Source: Apostichopus japonicus
Lineage: Eukaryota; Echinodermata; Holothuroidea; Aspidochirotida; Stichopodidae
Direction: 5' to 3'
Assembly (NCBI RefSeq): GCF_037975245.1
Contig: NC_092583.1
Coordinates: 16,826,764-16,890,763 of the forward strand
DNA length: 64,000 bases
Position numbers and translations under genes: made by a program. The notes under the pieces were generated by a model that had not been told where the DNA came from, did no database searches, and saw only the letters and a program-made list of their open reading frames with translations. Shown here piece after piece: positions 62,001-64,000 of this stretch. Positions within the stretch are counted from its first letter, which is position 1. Every line of letters starts with the position of its first letter.

Positions 62001-62674
62001 GACAGTGAATTTAAAGCAGTTTTTTGCATTTGCTAACAATTTTCCCAAAATTTATCAGGTATTACTCGAAGTAAGATTGTATTTGATCGACAAACTAATA
62101 GGTTTTTTCAACCGATAAGTGTGAATGACTAAGTAATTAACGAATTTGATAGTATCGTGAACTCCTCGTTGCCAAAACAATTGTATTATTAATATTCTAA
62201 AGCATAATTACAAACATTTAAAACCCACGACTAATTCCTTAAATTGGAAGTTGAATGCATCCTCATGATTGTAGTGTTATACTGTATGATCTGAACTATT
62301 AAGTCTACGTTTTAGAATTGGAAGCAAATAATGTCAAAGATTATCTTTATTATACAATAAGTGAAACCTGCTCTGCACAGACATTGTGTTTGTTTTCATC
62401 TTTTCTCCAATGATTATGTTCTTCTTTTACACAGGCGAGGATAAAAGCCAAACCTCTCCAGAGATTTACCTACACCCCTACTAAGGTCAACAATGGGTTT
62501 ACAGCGCCCGTTGGACCAGCACAGCCAGTGTACCAACCACAGTTTCCGTTTCCCCCTACCCAGCCTAACAGGGTCAATGGGGTAACCAATACTCCTCAGT
62601 ACCAGGCATTCTACCCAAACGTCATTCCGCCATCATGGCCTACTAGTCCTACCTATTTCGATCCTGCCAATATG
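28942..62674 (+). CDS. larp4: La-related protein 4 (LARP4/4B family), 3'-partial
   Basis: Eight joined exons (28942-29091, 39278-39446, 44971-45120, 51012-51090, 58482-58618, 59545-59648, 60886-61050, 62435-62674) total 1194 nt, or 398 codons, with matching phases at all seven junctions. Visible order: an acidic N-terminal tail; a PAM2 motif LNPNAKAF (residues 59-66) that should bind the MLLE domain of poly(A)-binding protein; a Ser/Asp-rich linker; the La motif (about 167-245, [17 protein letters not shown]); an RRM (about 249-324, CTIILREV to NNWYITFES and LGKPIMARIKA); and a Pro/Gln/Tyr-rich tail. Family members act in the cytoplasm on poly(A) mRNA and promote stability and translation. 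The true start is not fixed. ATG 28921 (frame-continuous only if the 28942 acceptor is not used) and ATG 29032 are in frame, and an upstream exon is equally possible. The C-terminus lies beyond the window. LARP4 and LARP4B cannot be told apart; an invertebrate probably has one gene. Confidence 0.93.
32112..32628. repeat. Recent tandem duplication (254-bp unit)
   Basis: The unit beginning tgtgggttg at 32112 is repeated at 32366. The copies differ by one short indel (gtttttcc versus gttttgttaaatacc) and a handful of substitutions, so the duplication is young or polymorphic. No gene feature is duplicated. Confidence 0.92.
34520..34980. repeat. Diverged repeat block with ggtca words and a 38-bp tandem copy
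   Basis: Starts with gaaaggtcattttaggtca. At about 34874-34945 a 38-bp unit (attgcaacttgg(t)cgaacttcatacttgata) is duplicated in tandem with few changes. The style resembles the half-site element in eIF1 intron 2, but I could not align them convincingly. Confidence 0.4.
35567..36053. mobile_element. hAT-like MITE (487 bp)
   Basis: The termini are inverted: CAGGGATGTGCCC at the left and GGGCACATCCCTG at the right. CAGGG-type ends are typical of hAT elements. The flanking 8-mers (atagagag and agagagaa) match at 6 of 8 positions, consistent with an aged 8-bp target duplication, although the flank is low-complexity. There is no transposase frame, so the element is non-autonomous. Confidence 0.7.
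38216..38650 (+). mobile_element. Decayed non-LTR retrotransposon 3' end (CR1/L2-like reverse transcriptase ORF)
   Basis: From 38292 the frame reads [20 protein letters not shown], then [20 protein letters not shown] and [10 protein letters not shown]. It ends [10 protein letters not shown] at 38591. This is the well-known C-terminal block of CR1/L2-type pol proteins ([34 protein letters not shown]). A second frame from 38216 ([14 protein letters not shown]) matches the region just upstream, so at least one frameshift and a stop break the copy. After the stop the AGCACTTTGTGATTTTCTAT and GGCACTATATAAAT words resemble the usual 3' tail of these elements. It is inactive and heavily 5'-truncated. 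Confidence 0.85.
38653..38712. repeat. GT/GTAT/ACGT microsatellite
   Basis: A gtgtgt run followed by gtatgtatgtacgtatttacg directly after the retrotransposon tail. Such elements often end in simple repeats. Confidence 0.85.
39278..39446 (+). CDS. larp4: LARP4 PAM2 exon
   Basis: Acceptor ttccacag, donor CAAG|GTATAG, phase 0 in and 1 out. It encodes [20 protein letters not shown] and then a Ser/Thr/Asp-rich linker ending [13 protein letters not shown] fits the PAM2 consensus with the aromatic anchor as Phe; vertebrate LARP4 proteins have Trp there. The downstream Pro is one residue later than in the strict consensus. Confidence 0.92.
40505..40922. mobile_element. Palindromic MITE with long inverted arms
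   Basis: The left arm (about 40505-40605) and right arm (about 40779-40922) are inverted copies. Both carry acctgtctccccacaacct, gcaccgcattcta, and cctcactggccctaatggcc or their complements. The left arm lacks a 33-bp segment present in the right arm. A unique centre of about 170 bp separates them. The same arm sequence caps the 50-kb array. There is no open frame of note. The right arm contains CAG|GTAAGT (40882-40890), a perfect 5' splice-site match on the gene's sense strand. Confidence 0.85.
41640..42060. promoter_or_regulatory. CpG cluster in LARP4 intron, possible internal promoter
   Basis: I count 19 CpG in about 420 bp here, against only two in the 480 bp to the left and three in the 540 bp to the right. 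It includes tgacgtat (a CRE variant), acgtacgt and ggtgcggtgcgcttgccgg. In a genome with methylated, CpG-depleted gene bodies such an island suggests an unmethylated regulatory element. A young insertion is the main alternative. Confidence 0.35.
43440..43748. repeat. Self-complementary (ACTGTACAGT)-type array
   Basis: About 310 bp of tandem agtac/gtact words in which every unit is its own near-complement, for example agtactgtacagtacagt. Tyr/Ser/Thr/Val/Cys-rich frames here are artefacts. The tract can form long hairpins in DNA or in the intron RNA. Confidence 0.93.
43925..43972. repeat. C-rich minisatellite
   Basis: Near-perfect repeats of ccctccaacc/ccctcccacc. The G-rich complement could form a quadruplex and this strand an i-motif. 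Confidence 0.8.
44971..45120 (+). CDS. larp4: LARP4 linker exon
   Basis: Acceptor ttcttttcag, donor GTTC|GTAAGT, phase 1 in and 1 out. It encodes (A)[19 protein letters not shown], then [20 protein letters not shown] and [10 protein letters not shown]. This Gly/Tyr/Ser-rich spacer sits between PAM2 and the La motif. There is no known fold; inclusion rests on strong splice sites, an open frame and correct phase at both sides. Confidence 0.85.
45339..45616. repeat. Three imperfect tandem units inside the outer hAT-like element
   Basis: The words gatggttaggct and gacttagtgtggtgttagg recur with a spacing of 80-130 bp. The second and third copies (45419-45489 and 45546-45616) are almost identical; the first (from 45339) is diverged. 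Confidence 0.8.
45912..47576. mobile_element. Inner hAT-like element (1665 bp) with perfect 8-bp target duplication
   Basis: The start TAGGGCTGTGAGTTTTCGTT and the inverted end TAGTGCTGTGCCGTTTACAC are related termini with the TAGNGCTGTG form common in hAT elements. The target CACGTGGG is duplicated exactly (45904-45911 and 47577-47584). Many CGTTTAAACG palindromes lie just inside both ends and are likely subterminal transposase-binding repeats. The internal frames (up to 82 codons) show no transposase motifs, so it is non-autonomous. Because it sits inside the outer element, it inserted later. A C14 run lies at 46832-46845. Confidence 0.92.
50012..50975. mobile_element. Tandem array of four about 210-bp MITE-derived units with poly-G tracts
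   Basis: Units start near 50012, 50226, 50431 and 50641. Each contains aagttctttgtgttgactg, the MITE arm acctgtctccccacaacct, tggcactttggat(g/a)gtagaat and a G-run of 15, 13, 12 and 9 bases respectively. After the fourth unit an inverted arm (aggttgtggggagacaggta, 50916-50935) and the same 30-bp flank as the 40-kb MITE close the array. The units are nearly identical, so expansion is recent. The array ends about 36 bp before the La-motif exon acceptor. Confidence 0.88.
51012..51090 (+). CDS. larp4: LARP4 La-motif exon, first part
   Basis: Acceptor tttcccctcag, donor TCAAG|GTGGGT, phase 1 in and 2 out. It encodes (P)[19 protein letters not shown], then LEYYFS and a split Arg. This is helix 1 of the La motif with the Q-x-x-Y-Y-F aromatic cluster. 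Confidence 0.95.
54087..54132. repeat. Nested G/C-rich foldback
   Basis: The inner stem CCTCCCCC / GGGGGAGG has a short loop and lies inside an outer CCTGGGG / CCCCAGG pair. The flank ttcttaacctggggtcc resembles termini of some hAT-derived repeats, but I could not find a partner end. Confidence 0.5.
55516..55616. repeat. About 100-bp purine (G/A) tract
   Basis: Almost uninterrupted G/A on the + strand with mirror-like gggagggaggag and gaaagagagaggg blocks. Such tracts can form triplex DNA. Confidence 0.7.
56963..57057. repeat. Dispersed repeat copy A
   Basis: Shares tttttgagatattgaca, gaactt(g/a)aagcaaaca, tgtgat and cacactgaca, in the same order and spacing, with 59683-59785. It probably belongs to a longer, older interspersed repeat that begins upstream. 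Confidence 0.6.
58482..58618 (+). CDS. larp4: LARP4 La-motif exon, second part
   Basis: A T-rich acceptor tract ending aatacag, donor AGAG|GTAAGT, phase 2 in and 1 out. It encodes [20 protein letters not shown], then [20 protein letters not shown] and IDVLR. These are the middle helices and wing of the La motif, including Asp189, Tyr191 and Phe210 of the joined protein, the positions that contact RNA in genuine La. Confidence 0.97.
58619..59544 (+). other. LARP4 intron within the La/RRM region
   Basis: 926 bp with a gtaagt donor and a catag acceptor. It contains a G-rich tract at about 59437-59467 and otherwise ordinary sequence. Confidence 0.85.
59545..59648 (+). CDS. larp4: LARP4 La-motif end and RRM start exon
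   Basis: Phase 1 in, 0 out; donor GAG|GTAAAG. It encodes (D)[19 protein letters not shown], then [15 protein letters not shown]. The first part closes the La motif wing; CTIILREV is the first RRM strand (RNP2 position). Confidence 0.97.
59683..59785. repeat. Dispersed repeat copy B
   Basis: Same words in the same order as 56963-57057, but more diverged. It starts only 34 bp after an exon donor. Confidence 0.6.
60236..60265. repeat. (AT)n microsatellite
   Basis: A short, nearly pure AT run with one acat interruption. Confidence 0.85.
60706..60836. repeat. 65-bp tandem duplication
   Basis: gtgtgttctcaacttagc, taccectct-type pyrimidine words (tacccctctgtg) and ctgccccataaagg occur twice, offset by 65 bp. 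The duplicated segment is pyrimidine-rich and lies about 50 bp before the RRM exon acceptor. Confidence 0.85.
60886..61050 (+). CDS. larp4: LARP4 RRM core exon
   Basis: Phase 0 both sides; donor ATG|GTAAGT. It encodes [20 protein letters not shown], then [20 protein letters not shown] and [15 protein letters not shown]. It closely follows the LARP4 RRM (EFAHNxNWYITFxSDTDAQxA and KYLREEVxTFxGKPIMARIKA), which makes it the strongest family identifier in the gene. Confidence 0.98.
61051..62434 (+). other. LARP4 intron after the RRM core
   Basis: 1.38 kb. Right after the donor the word acacctttgtggtaat is repeated three times in degenerate form (61057-61135). A minus-strand open frame with raised CpG lies at 61169-61498. 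The rest is unremarkable AT-rich sequence. Confidence 0.8.
61169..61498 (-). other. Antisense open frame in LARP4 intron, unrecognised
   Basis: The frame stays open for about 109 codons. It contains [20 protein letters not shown] and [20 protein letters not shown], and ends [12 protein letters not shown]. There is no ATG near its start. Composition looks protein-like rather than repeat-like, and CpG is higher than in the neighbouring intron. I do not recognise the family. It could be a captured exon, a fragment of an inserted element, or chance. Confidence 0.2.
62435..62674 (+). CDS. larp4: LARP4 exon after the RRM
   Basis: Phase 0 both sides; acceptor ttacacag, donor ATG|GTGAGT. It starts [20 protein letters not shown], completing the RRM with the conserved ARIKA, then a Pro/Gln/Tyr-rich low-complexity stretch with [15 protein letters not shown] and [16 protein letters not shown]. 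Human LARP4/4B have the same kind of QPVYxP and PQ(S/T)WS segment. The gene continues past 64000. Confidence 0.95.
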
Positions 62675-64000
62675 GTGAGTCGACCATTGGAATTTGCAGA
62701 GGCAATTACGATCTATTTTAAACAGTGACATCTAATGTGTGATAATATTTCTGATGTGTTCTTGCCTGTTCACTTGTTCCTATGTAGACCTGTACCACCA
62801 CCACCTCCAACAAAATAGGAGGGAGGGAGGGGGGAAGGTTTGGTCTTGAAAGAAGTGCAAATGAGTAAAGAATGTTGCAATTATTTTATAGTTGAGGCTG
62901 TGAATTAAGCTTGCTTAAGTGACCCATCTGTACAAATAAACTTTGTTAAAAAATGTACCTACAAACGCACACAAAGGGATGGTAGTCTTTAAATATTTCA
63001 TTGTTAGTAGCGGTTCTGCTACGTATTATATTTATCTTCACTTTATGATGCCATATTTAATATACTACTGCAAGGTCACCATCTGTGGTTTAAGTATATG
63101 TCCCCCAACCCACCATCCACATACTCCCACTAGTCCACAGTAAATCCACATGCTAGCACAAGTTGATTTTAAAGAACTATGTGTCCAGATGTCAAGTTAT
63201 AAAGACATTTGTTCAACTATTAAGAACAAAACATACCTAACAACCAAGTGTGTGTGTTTCTATGTCTGTTCAACTATTTTTAGTGCTGTTGCATGTGTGA
63301 AAGCAGTTTCATGCTTGAATAAAACTGGTCTGCAAGTAGTTACTATGAAACAAAGACAAGCATTAAATGTGGTGTGAATGCAGCATAAGAATAAAAGCAA
63401 ATAGAAATATGCAATCAAGGGGGATAGTTTGATGTAACATTAAAACCTTTTGAACTTTTAAACCCCCTCCACCCCCCTGACCTTTCCACTGTGAAAGACA
63501 CTTTACGTATTTTCATTAATGCTCCTTTCCTGGTAGTGGTGAGGCTATGCTTGACTTATGCTGCAGCTCTCTGTTAAAATGTCAAGGCCAGAAATAAAAT
63601 TGTCAGTAATGAAGTATGAGGAGATTGTGCTTTTGTTGAAAGGAGCTTCTTGGGTTTGCTGGTCTTCTGGACTTTGTCTTCTCCTTCTTAAATTCTTTCC
63701 ATATTTATATGAAATGAAATAATAATGAGCCATTAGTTGCAAAGAAGAGGATTACTTTATCGCAAATAATATGACTATACAATGTCATTTGTCTGTAGCA
63801 GTATGTTTGGTACAACTCTTGCTAGAAAACAGGTGCTGAGAAATTATCGGTGTTGTTTAAATCATAATTTAGAGATCAGTTTCCCTAGATCGATGTCTTA
63901 TAAAGGAATTTATTTTTAAAATTGATATAAAGTTACAAGTGTTTTAGTCCATAAACATGTATTCAGTGATTACCATGTAAGCCTTGGTAACCCAACTATT
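62675..64000 (+). other. Start of the next LARP4 intron
   Basis: Begins gtgagt. No further exon is seen before the window edge. It contains a short G/A tract near 62818-62838 and otherwise ordinary CpG-poor sequence. Confidence 0.7.

Overview
This is a 64 kb piece of animal nuclear DNA. It is AT-rich, has long introns with GT/AG borders, and carries many simple repeats and DNA-transposon relics. I see no bacterial-type operons, rRNA, tRNA or CRISPR arrays. An invertebrate, possibly an echinoderm or other marine deuterostome, is my best guess; the species is not determined. Almost none of the long open frames are real genes: the coding content is short exons on the + strand, which I joined by reading frame, splice sites and recognisable protein sequence.

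Layout. 1-10 kb: gene-free, CpG-normal sequence with small repeats. 10.57-17.14 kb: a complete four-exon gene for translation initiation factor eIF1 (111 codons). Its second intron is largely filled by a roughly 2.26 kb repeat built from AGGTCA-type half-sites and bounded by hairpins. 17.4-28.9 kb: gene-free, with AT minisatellites and G-rich tracts; the promoter and 5' exon(s) of the next gene probably lie in its right part. 28.94 kb to the window end: the 5' part of a La-related protein 4 (LARP4/4B) gene. Eight exons together give 398 codons containing a PAM2 motif, a La motif and an RRM. The gene runs off the right edge.

The LARP4 introns hold most of the mobile DNA: a hAT-type element nested inside another hAT-type element, both with target duplications (45.2-47.7 kb); a short hAT-like element (35.6-36.1 kb); a decayed non-LTR retrotransposon 3' end (38.2-38.65 kb); a palindromic MITE (40.5-40.9 kb); and a related tandem array with poly-G tracts (50.0-51.0 kb).

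The two genes act in the same broad process. eIF1 sets start-codon stringency, and LARP4 proteins bind poly(A)/PABP and stabilise mRNA. Nothing shows that they are co-regulated. The gene body of LARP4 is strongly CpG-depleted compared with the flanks, which suggests gene-body methylation in the germ line.

I did not find a demonstrably new biological system. The best leads are the poor start context of eIF1, the La-like RNA-contact residues and phenylalanine-type PAM2 in LARP4, the nuclear-receptor-like half-site array beside an eIF1 exon, and a CpG cluster that could be an internal LARP4 promoter.
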